Below, one piece after another: positions 26,720-35,740 of a stretch of DNA of 64,000 nucleotides. How positions within the stretch are numbered: position 1 is the first letter of the stretch; each line of letters begins with the position of its first letter. The notes below the pieces were generated by a model. The model did not search any database and had not been told where the DNA came from. It saw only the letters and a program-made list of their open reading frames with translations. The stretch comes from Dietzia psychralcaliphila (GTDB taxonomy: Bacteria > Actinomycetota > Actinomycetes > Mycobacteriales > Mycobacteriaceae): positions 3,286,001 through 3,350,000 of the forward strand of contig NZ_CP015453.1 in NCBI RefSeq assembly GCF_003096095.1, read 5' to 3'. Both the position numbers and the translations under genes were made by a program.

Positions 26720-29700
26720 ATGTCAGGCGTGACCATCACTCTCGGGACGATCGGTGTCCTGCTCAGCCTCTTCTGCTGGGCCTCCTTCATCGGGGGCGTC
26801 TCCAGGATGGTGCGGAGCATCATGTTGGGCCAGAAGGACGGATTCAACCGATTCGGCCCGGTGTTCGCACGGATGAAGAACACGATCGTCGAGGTCGGCG
26901 CACACACCAGGATGGCCAGGAAGCGGTCGGTCGGCTTCTTCCACTGGTTCGTCATGATCGGCTTCATGCTCGGCTCGATCGTCTGGTTCGAGGCCTACAT
27001 CCAGACGTTCAACCCGCGCGGCGGCTGGCCGTGGCTGTCCGATCAGGCCTGGTACCACGGCGTCGACGAGTTCCTCGGCCTGGGCACCGTCATCGGTATC
27101 ACCGTGCTGATCATCATCCGCCAGATCAATCAGCGTCGGGGCCTCAACCGCTTCACCGGCTCGGACCGCCGGGCCGCGTACTTCGTCGAGACCGTCGTGC
27201 TCCTCGAGGGCCTGGGCATGATCTTCGTCAAGGCCGGCAAGCTCGCGCTGTACCGCGCGGAGGGCCAGGACTTCCACTGGTCCACCGACTGGGTCTCCGG
27301 CCCGCTGTCGACGATCCTGCCGGCCAACGAGCTCATGGTCTCGGTCTTCGCCCTGATCAAGCTGCTCACCGGCATGATCTGGCTGTACGTGGTCGGCCGC
27401 AACATCACCTGGGGCGTCGCCTGGCACCGCTTCTCCGCCTTCTTCAACATCTACTTCAAGCGCGAGGCCGACGGTCGCACCGCGCTGGGCGCCCTCAAGC
27501 CCATGACCATGGACGGCGAAGCGCTGACCATGGAGAAGATCGAGGAGCGCACCGAGGCCGACGAGGACTTCGAGCCGGTCCTGGGTGCGGGCGCAATCGA
27601 GGACTTCTCGTGGAAGGGCTGGCTGGACTTCTCCACCTGTACCGAGTGTGGTCGCTGCCAGGAGCAGTGCCCCGCCTGGAACACCGGTAAGCCGCTCAGC
27701 CCCAAGCTGATGATCATGGCCCTGCGTGACCACGCCCACGCCAAGGCCCCGTACCTGCTCGCCGGTGGCAAGACCACCATGGGCGAGGAGACCGGACTGG
27801 TCGACGCCGACGGCAACCCGGATGAGAAGCGTCTGGCCAAGATCCCCGAGGCCTCCCGCCTCGAGGCCCAGCGCCCGCTGGTCGGCCACACCACCGCCGA
27901 CGTCTCCGACGACCCGATGCTCGCCGGCATCATCGACCCGGAGGCCCTGTGGTCCTGCACCACCTGTGGCGCCTGCGTCGAGCAGTGCCCGGTGGACATC
28001 GAGCACGTCGACCACTTCATCGACATGCGCCGCTACCAGGTGCTCATCGAGTCCGAGTTCCCCACCGAGCTCGCCGGCCTGTTCAAGAACCTCGAGAACA
28101 AGGGCAACCCCTGGGGCCAGAACAACTCGGGCCGCGACGACTGGATGAAGAACCTCGACTTCGACATCCCGGTCATCGGTTCGGACATCGAGGACTTCTC
28201 GGACACCGAGTACCTGTTCTGGGTCGGCTGTGCCGGCGCCTTCGAGGACCGCGCCAAGAAGACCACCCAGGCCGTGGCCACCCTGCTGCACACCGCCGGT
28301 GTGAAGTTCGCCGTGCTGGGCCAGGGCGAGACCTGTACCGGTGACTCCGCCCGCCGCGCGGGCAACGAGTTCCTGTTCCAGATGCTCGCCGAGCAGAACA
28401 TCGAGACCATGAACAACGCCTTCGACGGCGTGCCCGCCGGGCAGCGCAAGGTCGTCGTGACCTGTGCCCACTGCCTCAACGCGCTCAAGAACGAGTACGG
28501 CGACTTCGGCGGCGACTACCAGGTGGTCCACCACACGCAGCTGCTCAACCGCCTCGTGCGGGAGAAGCGGCTCGTGCCGGTCGCCCCGATCGACGGCGGC
28601 GTGACCTACCACGACCCGTGCTACCTCGGCCGGCACAACAAGGTCTACGAGGCGCCGCGCGAGCTCATGGACGGTTCCGGCGTGACCCTCACGGAGATGC
28701 CGCGCCACGGCCAGCGCTCCATGTGCTGTGGCGCCGGCGGCGCACGCATGTGGATGGAGGAGACGATCGGCAAGCGCATCAACGTCGACCGTGTCGACGA
28801 GGCGCTGTCCACCAAGGCGACGAAGATCGCCACCGGCTGCCCGTTCTGTCGGGTGATGCTCTCCGACGGCGCCACCGCGCAGACCGACGGTACCGAGCTC
28901 GAGGGTCAGGTCGAGGTCGTGGACGTGGCCCAGCTGCTGCTGGAGTCCGTCACCCGCGACACCGGTCTGCCGGAGCCACGCGAGGCCGCGTGGCTGGAGC
29001 AGCCGAAGCGCGAGAAGACCTCTGCGGAGAAGGCGGCCGCCGAGGCCGAGGCCGCCACGTCGGCCGAGGCCAGGACCGCGGTCGCCGAGCCCACCGAGAC
29101 CGAGTCCACCACGGTCGAGTCCACCAAGGTCGAGCAGGCCCCGGACAACACGGTGATCGACAAGGGCGAGGGCGCCGAGGTGGCCGCGGCCGGCACCGCA
29201 GGTGCCGTCAGCGCCGCCGAGTCCGGCCCCTCAGCCGCTGACTCGACGGGGAAGCCCAAGTCGGGTGGCCTCTCGCTCGGCGGTGGCGGAAAGGCTCCCG
29301 GCGGTCCCAAGGCCCCCGGCGGTCCCAAGGCCCCGGGTGGCGCCAAGGCGCCCGGCGGCCCCAAGGCCCCGGGTGGCGCCAAGGCGACCGGTGAGTCCAC
29401 GACCGAGGCGCAGTCCGCGGTCAAGGACGCCGAGCGCACCGAGGAGACCAGGGAGGCGGCCGCTGGTTCCGCGCCGGCCACCACCGGAGCTCCGAAGGCC
29501 GGCGGTCTGACCCTCGGCGGCGGCGCCAAGGCCCCCGGCGCCCCGAAGGCACCTGGAGCCCCCAAGGCCCCGGGCGCCCCGAAGGCGGCGGCGCCGGCTG
29601 CCACCGAGCCCGAGCCGACCGAGGCCACCGCGGCGGAGCCCGCCGGTGACGCGACCGGCAGAGCCGAGCCCGCGACGCCGGCCAAGCCGGCCGTCGGCCT

Positions 29701-29992
29701 CGGACTGAAGGGCGGAGGCAAGGCCCCCGGCGCACCCAAGGCCCCCGGCGCTCCGAAGGCGGCGGCCCCGGCCGCCGCAGCACCGGCCAACGACACGCCG
29801 GCGGAGCCCGCGTCCGGGTCCGGCTCAGAGCCCGCGTCGGCGCCGGACACCGCTCCGGAGTCAGACACCGTGACCGAGGAGCAGAAGGCCGACACCACGG
29901 TCCCCGAGACCGACGCCCCGTCGGCACCCGGGAAGGGCGGTTCGATCCCCCGCTCGACGAAGCCCGGCGGCTACGGCCTGTCCCTGGGCTGA
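26720..29992 (+). CDS. Membrane Fe-S reductase with heterodisulfide-reductase-like modules (Rv0338c type)
   Basis: A 1090-residue protein resembling the essential M. tuberculosis Rv0338c reductase. About five or six transmembrane helices (residues 1-245) resemble a nitrate-reductase gamma haem subunit. Two 4Fe-4S clusters follow (CTECGRCQEQCP, CTTCGACVEQCP), then two CCG-type modules (FWVGCAGAF, VVTCAHCLN; YHDPCYLGRH, SMCCGAGGARMW, TGCPFCRVM). The last 300 residues are low-complexity Ala/Glu/Pro with KAPGGP and KAPGAP repeats. It probably moves electrons between the quinone pool and a soluble partner. GAAAGG lies nine bases before ATG 26720. An aminotransferase of the Rv0337c type is nearby. 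Confidence 0.9.
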   Translation: MSGVTITLGTIGVLLSLFCWASFIGGVSRMVRSIMLGQKDGFNRFGPVFARMKNTIVEVGAHTRMARKRSVGFFHWFVMIGFMLGSIVWFEAYIQTFNPRGGWPWLSDQAWYHGVDEFLGLGTVIGITVLIIIRQINQRRGLNRFTGSDRRAAYFVETVVLLEGLGMIFVKAGKLALYRAEGQDFHWSTDWVSGPLSTILPANELMVSVFALIKLLTGMIWLYVVGRNITWGVAWHRFSAFFNIYFKREADGRTALGALKPMTMDGEALTMEKIEERTEADEDFEPVLGAGAIEDFSWKGWLDFSTCTECGRCQEQCPAWNTGKPLSPKLMIMALRDHAHAKAPYLLAGGKTTMGEETGLVDADGNPDEKRLAKIPEASRLEAQRPLVGHTTADVSDDPMLAGIIDPEALWSCTTCGACVEQCPVDIEHVDHFIDMRRYQVLIESEFPTELAGLFKNLENKGNPWGQNNSGRDDWMKNLDFDIPVIGSDIEDFSDTEYLFWVGCAGAFEDRAKKTTQAVATLLHTAGVKFAVLGQGETCTGDSARRAGNEFLFQMLAEQNIETMNNAFDGVPAGQRKVVVTCAHCLNALKNEYGDFGGDYQVVHHTQLLNRLVREKRLVPVAPIDGGVTYHDPCYLGRHNKVYEAPRELMDGSGVTLTEMPRHGQRSMCCGAGGARMWMEETIGKRINVDRVDEALSTKATKIATGCPFCRVMLSDGATAQTDGTELEGQVEVVDVAQLLLESVTRDTGLPEPREAAWLEQPKREKTSAEKAAAEAEAATSAEARTAVAEPTETESTTVESTKVEQAPDNTVIDKGEGAEVAAAGTAGAVSAAESGPSAADSTGKPKSGGLSLGGGGKAPGGPKAPGGPKAPGGAKAPGGPKAPGGAKATGESTTEAQSAVKDAERTEETREAAAGSAPATTGAPKAGGLTLGGGAKAPGAPKAPGAPKAPGAPKAAAPAATEPEPTEATAAEPAGDATGRAEPATPAKPAVGLGLKGGGKAPGAPKAPGAPKAAAPAAAAPANDTPAEPASGSGSEPASAPDTAPESDTVTEEQKADTTVPETDAPSAPGKGGSIPRSTKPGGYGLSLG
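29281..29770. repeat. Low-complexity KAPGG/KAPGA coding repeats
   Basis: Three clusters (about 29290-29390, 29525-29590 and 29715-29765) of 15- to 18-bp in-frame units encode PKAPGG or PKAPGA. Each cluster follows a short GLxLGGG or GLGLKGGG motif, and GYGLSLG ends the protein. The tail is probably disordered. Confidence 0.8.
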
Positions 29993-30009
29993 CCCCCGCC
30001 GGACGCCAC

Positions 30010-30045
30010 TGCGGCCCGTGATCGGAACCTCGATCACGGGCCGCA
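30010..30045. terminator. Bidirectional hairpin between convergent genes
   Basis: TGCGGCCCGTGATC (30010-30023) pairs perfectly with 30032-30045 across an eight-base loop. It lies between the stops of the Fe-S reductase and the flavin monooxygenase, which face each other, and can serve both. Confidence 0.75.
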
Positions 30046-30066
30046 GGCCATTTCCGGGCGCCGCCC

Positions 30067-31926
30067 TCAGCAGGTGTGATGCGCCTCCTGGACCCGGTAC
30101 ACCGGGGTCGGGATCCCCTCCATCCTCGCCTTGAGCTGCAGCGCGAGGTATTTCGAGTAGTGGCGGGACTGGTGCAGGTTTCCACCGTGGATCCAGAGCT
30201 GATCGACGTTCGTCGGCTTCCACATGTTGCGGAGCTCGCCCTCCCAGGGGCCCGGGTCCCGCGTGGTGTCCGAACCGTAGCCCCAGACCTTGCCCACCTT
30301 GTCGGCCACCTGCTGCGACACCAGGTCGGTCAGCCACTGGTTCATCGAGCCGTAGCCGGTGGCGTAGACGATGATGTCGGCGGGCAGCGTCGCTCCACCG
30401 TCCAGCTCGACCGCGTCGGGCAGGATCCGCGTCACCTGGCCGCGCTCCAGCGCGACCTCGCCGTCGATCACGAGCTGGCTCGCACCGACGTCGATGTAGT
30501 ACCCCGACCCGCGCCGGAGGTACTTGAGGAACAGGCCGGACCCGTCCTCCCCGAAGTCCAGCTCGAACCCGGCCTCGCGGAGTCGGCGGTAGAACTCCGC
30601 GTCCTTCTCCGCCATCTGCTCGTACACGGGGATCTGCACGTTGGGCAACAGTCGGTACGGCCACGAGGCGAACAGCATGTCCGCCTTCTCGGTGGTCACG
30701 CCGGCGTCGAGCGCGTCCTCGGAGTACAGGGGTCCGAGCGCCAGGGACATCAGGGACTCGCTCCGCGCGATGTGTGTCGAGGAGCGCTGCACCATGGTCA
30801 CCTCGGCCCCGTGGTCCCACAGCGCGGCGCAGATGTCGTGGGCGGAGTTGTTGGACCCGATCACCACGGCGCGCTTGCCCTCCACATCCCCCTCCCCCGT
30901 GAACTCGGAGGAATGCCACTGCTCCCCGGTGAAGCTCTCCGTGCCCTCGAAACGCGGGATGTTCGGGTACCCGGAGACGCCGAGGGCGAAGATCAGTTGG
31001 GTTGGTCGGAGCTCGACCCTCTCGCCCTGCCGGTCCACCTCGACCCGCCAGGTCCCCGACTCGTCGTCGAAGTCGGCGTTCAGGCACCGGGTCCCGGTCC
31101 AGTAGTCGAGCTCCATGATCGCGGTGTAGTGCTCGAGCCAGTCCCCGACCTTGTCCTTCGAGGGGAACACCGGCCAGTCCTCGGGGAACGGCAGGTACGG
31201 GAGGTGGTCGTACCAGACGGGATCGTGGAGGTGGAGCGACTTGTACCGCTTGCGCCACGAGTCTCCGGCCCGTTCGTTCTTCTCGATCACGATGGTCGGT
31301 ACGCCCAGTCGCTTCAGCCGCGCGGCGAGCCCGATGCCACCCTGGCCGCCGCCGACGATCACGGCGTAGGGCTGTTCGCTGTAGCCGAGGGTCTCCTGAC
31401 GCTCGGCCTTCTGCTCGAGCCAGGTCTTGCGTCCACGGCGGACCACGTGCTCGACCCCCTGGTCGCGGGTCCGGCGCTTCTTCTCCTCATGGCCCTTCAG
31501 CTCCTGCATCGTGGTCAGCAGCGTCCACGCCTTCCCGTCGCGCAGTCGGAGGTGGGCCCACCCGCGACCGGCCGCTGTCTCGAAGGTGACCCACGACTCG
31601 ACCACGCCGTCGGAAACGGTGGCGGGTTCGTCGAGTGACCAGTCCGAGGGAGAGATCTCCGCGGGCTGGGTCTCGAGCATCCGGCGGATCTCCTCGCGGC
31701 CCTCGAGCGTCCGCAGGTTCCAGGTGAAGGCGACGAAGTCGCGCCAGTACCCGTCGGCTTCGAAGAGCTCAGCGGCCCGGTCCGGCTGTCCGTCGCGGAG
31801 GGCCTGATCGAAGGCCGCGAGCCAGTGCTCGACGGCGGAGTCCGCGTTCACCGGGTCGTCGTCGACGCCCCCGCCGGCACGGTCGCCCCGACCCCGCTCG
31901 GTCGGGGCTGCTGTCATCTCGGTCAT
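30067..31926 (-). CDS. Flavin-containing monooxygenase with N-terminal NTF2-like domain
   Basis: A 619-residue FAD/NADPH-dependent monooxygenase. An NTF2/SnoaL-like domain occupies about residues 25-150 (VEHWLAAFDQALRDGQPDRA). The flavoprotein part has the FAD motif VIVGGGQGGIGLAARL near residue 190, the NADPH motif VVIGSNNSAHDICAAL near 355, and a late ATGYGSM segment. Such enzymes oxygenate ketones, amines or sulfur compounds; the substrate is unknown. ATG 31926 is preferred over the longer frame to 31959 because GAGGGAG lies five bases upstream. It is divergent from a GAF-domain regulator 63 bases away, which is the likely control protein. Confidence 0.88.
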   Translation of the reverse strand: MTEMTAAPTERGRGDRAGGGVDDDPVNADSAVEHWLAAFDQALRDGQPDRAAELFEADGYWRDFVAFTWNLRTLEGREEIRRMLETQPAEISPSDWSLDEPATVSDGVVESWVTFETAAGRGWAHLRLRDGKAWTLLTTMQELKGHEEKKRRTRDQGVEHVVRRGRKTWLEQKAERQETLGYSEQPYAVIVGGGQGGIGLAARLKRLGVPTIVIEKNERAGDSWRKRYKSLHLHDPVWYDHLPYLPFPEDWPVFPSKDKVGDWLEHYTAIMELDYWTGTRCLNADFDDESGTWRVEVDRQGERVELRPTQLIFALGVSGYPNIPRFEGTESFTGEQWHSSEFTGEGDVEGKRAVVIGSNNSAHDICAALWDHGAEVTMVQRSSTHIARSESLMSLALGPLYSEDALDAGVTTEKADMLFASWPYRLLPNVQIPVYEQMAEKDAEFYRRLREAGFELDFGEDGSGLFLKYLRRGSGYYIDVGASQLVIDGEVALERGQVTRILPDAVELDGGATLPADIIVYATGYGSMNQWLTDLVSQQVADKVGKVWGYGSDTTRDPGPWEGELRNMWKPTNVDQLWIHGGNLHQSRHYSKYLALQLKARMEGIPTPVYRVQEAHHTC

Positions 31927-31989
31927 GTCCACTCCCTCGTGCTCGTGTAGCTTCTGCAATGACGTAGATCACACTTTCTCCCCAAGGGG

Positions 31990-33024
31990 GTGGCAAGGTC
32001 GTTGCATCCGACGTTGCGCTTCTCCGACCCGCGGGCCTTCGCGGCGCGCTCGATCGAGGCCCACGGGGTCGCGTTGGCCGGGGGCACGACCTCCGTTCTG
32101 GACTCGAGGGTTCTTCGTGCGTGGCGTCGCAGCGGGGCGGCCGGGATCTCCCCGGATCAGGAGCACCCGACGCGCGTGCTCTCCCGCGACCAGATCACCG
32201 ACGCGCGCGAGATCACGCCCCTGCGCCATATCGCTGCGGACGTGGTCTCGTCGGTGTCCGACACCTCAGCAGCGGGCCGGCACCTGGTGGTCCTCACGGA
32301 CTCGCGGGGCTGCCTGCTGTGGCGGTCGGGGAGCGCCCAGGTCCTCCGGCGCGCGGATTCGATCGCGTTCGCCGAGGGTGCCGACTGGTCCGAGAGGGGG
32401 ATCGGGACGAACGGCATCTCGTTGGCCCTCGAGACGGGCGCCCTGACGCACGCCACGGCCGGCGAGCACTACGTCCGTGCGCATCACGGCTGGACGTGCA
32501 CGGCGAGTCCGATCAGGGACGCGCGGGGATCGATCGTCGGCGTCCTGGACGTCTCACACCCCCTGAGGTACTCGACCGCCGAGACGGCGTCCCTGGTGCG
32601 ATGCGGTGCCCGGCTCGCCGAGACCCTCCTCGCCGCCCGGTCCGGTGAGGACGGCGATCCCGCAGCCAACCCGGTCACCGAGATCCGTCTGCTCGGCTGG
32701 AAGCCCTCGCTGACCCGTGCTGACGGGTCGACGATCGCCCTCACCCCGCGGCGCGCCGAACTCCTCGCCCTCCTGGCGTCCCGTGAGGCGTGGACGGCGC
32801 GGGCCCTGGCCGAGGCGCTGTACGGCGACCCCTCGGCCACGACCACCGTCCGGGGCGAGGTCCGTAGGTTGCGGCAGCTCACCGGACTATCGATCGACTC
32901 GCAGCCGTATTCGCTGGCCCCGCACGAGCGGCGTTGTGTGGACTTCCTCTCGGTGGAGCATCCGGACGAGCTCCTGCCCGACTCGGAGATTCCCGCCATC
33001 AACGATCTCCGCTACGGGATCTGA
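31990..33024 (+). CDS. GAF-domain transcriptional regulator with winged-helix C-terminus
   Basis: A 344-residue regulator. The N-terminal two thirds match the sensory half of AcoR-type activators (DWSERGIGTNGISLALETG, HYVRAHHGWTCTASPIRD, GVLDVSHP). The AAA+ sigma-54 module is absent; instead the C-terminus is a winged-helix-like domain (ALTPRRAELLALLASREAW and LAEALYGDPSATTTVRGEVR). It thus should act on ordinary promoters. It is divergent from the flavin monooxygenase, the likely target. The start is uncertain: GTG 31990 sits directly on AAGGGGG, while TTG 32002 has that sequence 11 bases upstream. Confidence 0.82.
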   Translation: MARSLHPTLRFSDPRAFAARSIEAHGVALAGGTTSVLDSRVLRAWRRSGAAGISPDQEHPTRVLSRDQITDAREITPLRHIAADVVSSVSDTSAAGRHLVVLTDSRGCLLWRSGSAQVLRRADSIAFAEGADWSERGIGTNGISLALETGALTHATAGEHYVRAHHGWTCTASPIRDARGSIVGVLDVSHPLRYSTAETASLVRCGARLAETLLAARSGEDGDPAANPVTEIRLLGWKPSLTRADGSTIALTPRRAELLALLASREAWTARALAEALYGDPSATTTVRGEVRRLRQLTGLSIDSQPYSLAPHERRCVDFLSVEHPDELLPDSEIPAINDLRYGI

Positions 33025-33085
33025 GCCGGAGGTCACCTCGGCCGGACCCCGGCCGGAACCGGCGGGGGTGGCACAATCATCAGGT

Positions 33086-34339
33086 ATGACGCCTGAGACC
33101 CCGGGACGCGAGCTCCGCCAACCGCGCACGCTCGACCAGTCCTCCAAGCTCAAGAACGTCCTCTACGAGATCCGCGGCCCGGTTCTCGCGCGAGCCAACC
33201 AGCTCGAGGCGGAGGGTCACCGGATCCTCAAGCTCAACATCGGCAACCCCGCGCCGTTCGGGTTCGAGGCGCCGGACGTGATCATGCGCGACATGATCGC
33301 CGCGCTCCCCCACGCTCAGGGTTACTCGGAGTCCAAGGGCATCCTGTCGGCCCGCCGCGCGATCTTCACCCGCTACGAGTTGGTCCCGGACTTCCCCCAC
33401 CTCGACGTGGAGGACATCTATCTGGGCAACGGCGTGTCCGAGCTCATCACCATGACGATGCAGGCGCTGCTCGACGACGGCGACGAGGTCCTGATCCCGG
33501 CCCCTGACTATCCGCTGTGGACCGCCATGACCTCACTCGCGGGCGGCAAGCCCGTCCACTACCTCGCCGACGAGGACGACGACTGGAACCCGTCGCTCGA
33601 GGACATCGCCTCGAAGATCACGCCCAAGACCAAGGCGATCGTCGTGATCAACCCCAACAATCCCACCGGGGCGGTCTACTCCCGCGAGGTCCTGCAGGGG
33701 ATCGTCGACCTCGCCCGCGAGCACAGCCTGCTCATCCTGGCGGACGAGATCTACGACCGGATCGTCTACGACGAGGCCCAGCACACGTCCATCGCCACGC
33801 TCGCCCACGATCTGCTGGTCCTGACCTTCAACGGTCTGTCCAAGACGTACCGGGTGGCGGGGTACCGGGCGGGCTGGATGGCGATCACCGGCCCCAAGGC
33901 GCACGCGGCCGGGTTCCTGGAGGGGTTGGAGCTGCTGGCCTCGACTCGGTTGTGCCCCAACGTGCCGGCGCAGCACGCGATCCAGGTGGCCCTCGGCGGT
34001 TACCAGTCGATCAACGAGCTGATCGAGCCCGGCGGGAGGCTGCACGAGCAGCGCGGCATCGCGTGGGAGAAGCTCAACTCGATCCCCGGCGTGAGCTGCG
34101 TCAAGCCGATGGGCGCCCTGTACGTGTTCCCCAAGCTGGACCCGGACTTCCACGAGATCCGCGACGACCGGCAGTTCGCGCTGGATCTGCTCGAGCGCGA
34201 GCGCATCCTGGTCACCCAGGGCACCGGGTTCAACTGGCCCGACCCGGATCACTTCCGCGTGGTCACGCTGCCCGCCGGCCGTGACCTGGCCGTGGCGATC
34301 GAGCGGATCGGCAACTTCCTGTCCTCGTACCGCCAGTAG
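33086..34339 (+). CDS. Alanine/aspartate-type aminotransferase, class I PLP enzyme
   Basis: A 417-residue fold-type I aminotransferase close to the AlaT/AspC group (M. tuberculosis Rv0337c by memory). PLP-site motifs are present: IGNPAPFGF, INPNNPTGAVY, ILADEIYDRIVYD and the Schiff-base Lys in FNGLSKTYRVAGYRAGW. It probably converts pyruvate and glutamate to alanine and 2-oxoglutarate. ATG 33086 fits the alignment start of the family; the frame remains open upstream into the regulator gene but has no support there. Its last codons and TAG stop lie inside the first unit of a 34-bp tandem repeat. Confidence 0.92.
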   Translation: MTPETPGRELRQPRTLDQSSKLKNVLYEIRGPVLARANQLEAEGHRILKLNIGNPAPFGFEAPDVIMRDMIAALPHAQGYSESKGILSARRAIFTRYELVPDFPHLDVEDIYLGNGVSELITMTMQALLDDGDEVLIPAPDYPLWTAMTSLAGGKPVHYLADEDDDWNPSLEDIASKITPKTKAIVVINPNNPTGAVYSREVLQGIVDLAREHSLLILADEIYDRIVYDEAQHTSIATLAHDLLVLTFNGLSKTYRVAGYRAGWMAITGPKAHAAGFLEGLELLASTRLCPNVPAQHAIQVALGGYQSINELIEPGGRLHEQRGIAWEKLNSIPGVSCVKPMGALYVFPKLDPDFHEIRDDRQFALDLLERERILVTQGTGFNWPDPDHFRVVTLPAGRDLAVAIERIGNFLSSYRQ

Positions 34340-34421
34340 GCCCGTCCCGTCAGAAGTCCCGTCCCGCCAGTAGGCCCGTCCCGTCAGAAGTCCCGTCTCG
34401 CCAGTAGGCCCGTCCTGTCAG
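34331..34421. repeat. 34-bp tandem repeat spanning the aminotransferase stop codon
   Basis: Units at 34331-34364 and 34365-34398 are identical save one base; a partial third runs 34399-34421. The first unit contains the final Arg-Gln codons and TAG, so the gene end itself was amplified. The third unit reaches the stop codon of the convergent YibE/F gene. Confidence 0.88.
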
Positions 34422-35563
34422 TGGCTCGCGCCCACGGTCGCCCGGTCCAACTCCTCCGGGGTCACGTCGCGGGAGAGCCACACCGCTGCAGCGGTGGTGA
34501 GCGGTACGCACAGCGCGAGCGCGATCGCGCCGACCAGCGACCGCATCAGCTCCACGGCCACGACGTCGGAGGTGAGGATCGACAGCGGCGAGCGGGTCCC
34601 CAGCGAGAACAGGAGCAACAGCGGCAGCGCCGACCCGGTGTACGCCAGGACCAGGGTGTAGACCATCGAGGCGACGTGGTCGCGGCCGACTCCCATCGCC
34701 GACCGGAACACCTGGACGGGACCGGCGTGCGGGTCGAGGTGGCGCATCTCGAACACGGTCGCGGACTGGCTCACGGTGACGTCGTTGAGCACGCCCAGGG
34801 CGCCGATGATGAAGCCGGCGAGCAACAGTCCCGTCAGCGAGACGTGCTGCACGAACACCTGGACCTGTGTCGTGGAGTCGCCGCTGAGTCCGGTGATCCT
34901 GGTGGTCTCGATGACCACCCAGCTCAGTAACGCCGCCGCCAGCATCGCCGACAACGTGCCGAGCAGCGCGGCGTGGGTCTTGAGGTTGATCCCGTGGACC
35001 ACGTAGATCACCAGGTAGAGCACGGCGGAGCCGCCGACCACGGCCACGAGGATGGCCGGGTTGCCGTCCAGGATCGAGGGGAGGACGAACCCCACGACGA
35101 CGACGAGGGCCACCGCGATCCCGATCAGGGCCCGCAGTCCCTTCCACCGCCCCACCGCGACCATCACCACGGCGCCCACGAGGAGCCACAAGGCCATGGG
35201 CACGGTCCGGGTGAAGTCCTCGAAGGCGTAGGTGTCGGTGGCCCCCTGGGGTGAGCGCCCCAGCTGGATCTGGTCGCCCGCGCCGAGGTCCGGCGACCCG
35301 GGGCCGGGCGGAATCTCCAGCAGGACCTCTCGGCCGGCGTCAGGGCCGGTGTCGAGTCGCACGATCGAGCGCGGACACTCCGGGCCGGGGAACCGGGGGT
35401 CGAGCGGCGGCCCGGGCAGCACCCGCCCGTTGTCCGGGGAACCACAGGGGGCCACCTCGGTGGACACGACCTCCCCGCGCTCGGTGACCACCGAGGAGCC
35501 GGACGACTGGGCGAAGTACGGGTCCAGTTCGGGGTCCTCGAAGGTCGGCCACAGCAACGCCAC
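34418..35563 (-). CDS. YibE/F-family membrane protein, main frame (5' end shifted)
   Basis: A YibE/F-family integral membrane protein; 381 residues lie in this frame. After an extracytoplasmic segment with three Cys come about eight helices, including PMALWLLVGAVVMVAVGRW, the GVLNDVTVSQSATVFEMR segment and ALPLLLLFSLG. The function of the family is unknown; a role in transport is often guessed. The frame opens abruptly with MALLWPTFEDPE, which in relatives is the end of a first transmembrane helix. That helix is encoded just upstream in another frame (35563-35708). One extra base in a run of five G (minus strand) at 35563-35567 explains this. So it is either a true pseudogene or a sequence error. 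Confidence 0.8.
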   Translation of the reverse strand: MALLWPTFEDPELDPYFAQSSGSSVVTERGEVVSTEVAPCGSPDNGRVLPGPPLDPRFPGPECPRSIVRLDTGPDAGREVLLEIPPGPGSPDLGAGDQIQLGRSPQGATDTYAFEDFTRTVPMALWLLVGAVVMVAVGRWKGLRALIGIAVALVVVVGFVLPSILDGNPAILVAVVGGSAVLYLVIYVVHGINLKTHAALLGTLSAMLAAALLSWVVIETTRITGLSGDSTTQVQVFVQHVSLTGLLLAGFIIGALGVLNDVTVSQSATVFEMRHLDPHAGPVQVFRSAMGVGRDHVASMVYTLVLAYTGSALPLLLLFSLGTRSPLSILTSDVVAVELMRSLVGAIALALCVPLTTAAAVWLSRDVTPEELDRATVGASH

Positions 35564-35708
35564 CCCCGATCATCGTCGCGACCGCACCCAGGATCAGACC
35601 CACCACCGTGATCCGGCCGGCGCTGCCGGAGGGCACGAGGTAGGACCCGCGTGGGGGGCGCTCGACCCGGTGCCGGTGCCGGGGAGGGGTCGCTGGCCGG
35701 TCGCTCAC
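35563..35708 (-). pseudogene. Out-of-frame N-terminus of the YibE/F gene
   Basis: Read from GTG 35708 this frame gives VSDRPATPPRHRHRVERPPR, then a transmembrane segment (ITVVGLILGAVATMIGG) and then loses similarity. Dropping one G of the GGGGG run joins ATMIG directly to VALLWPTFEDPE of the main frame. The join restores a typical first helix of the family. Confidence 0.65.
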
Positions 35709-35740
35709 GCCGGTAACCCTAACCCGGCGGACCCCGCCGC

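Noticed and set aside
26723-28708. 661-codon open frame on the minus strand inside the Fe-S reductase
   Set aside because: It is opposite a gene with clear Fe-S motifs, its own sequence is His/Val/Asp-biased with no domain, and long antisense frames are expected at this GC content.
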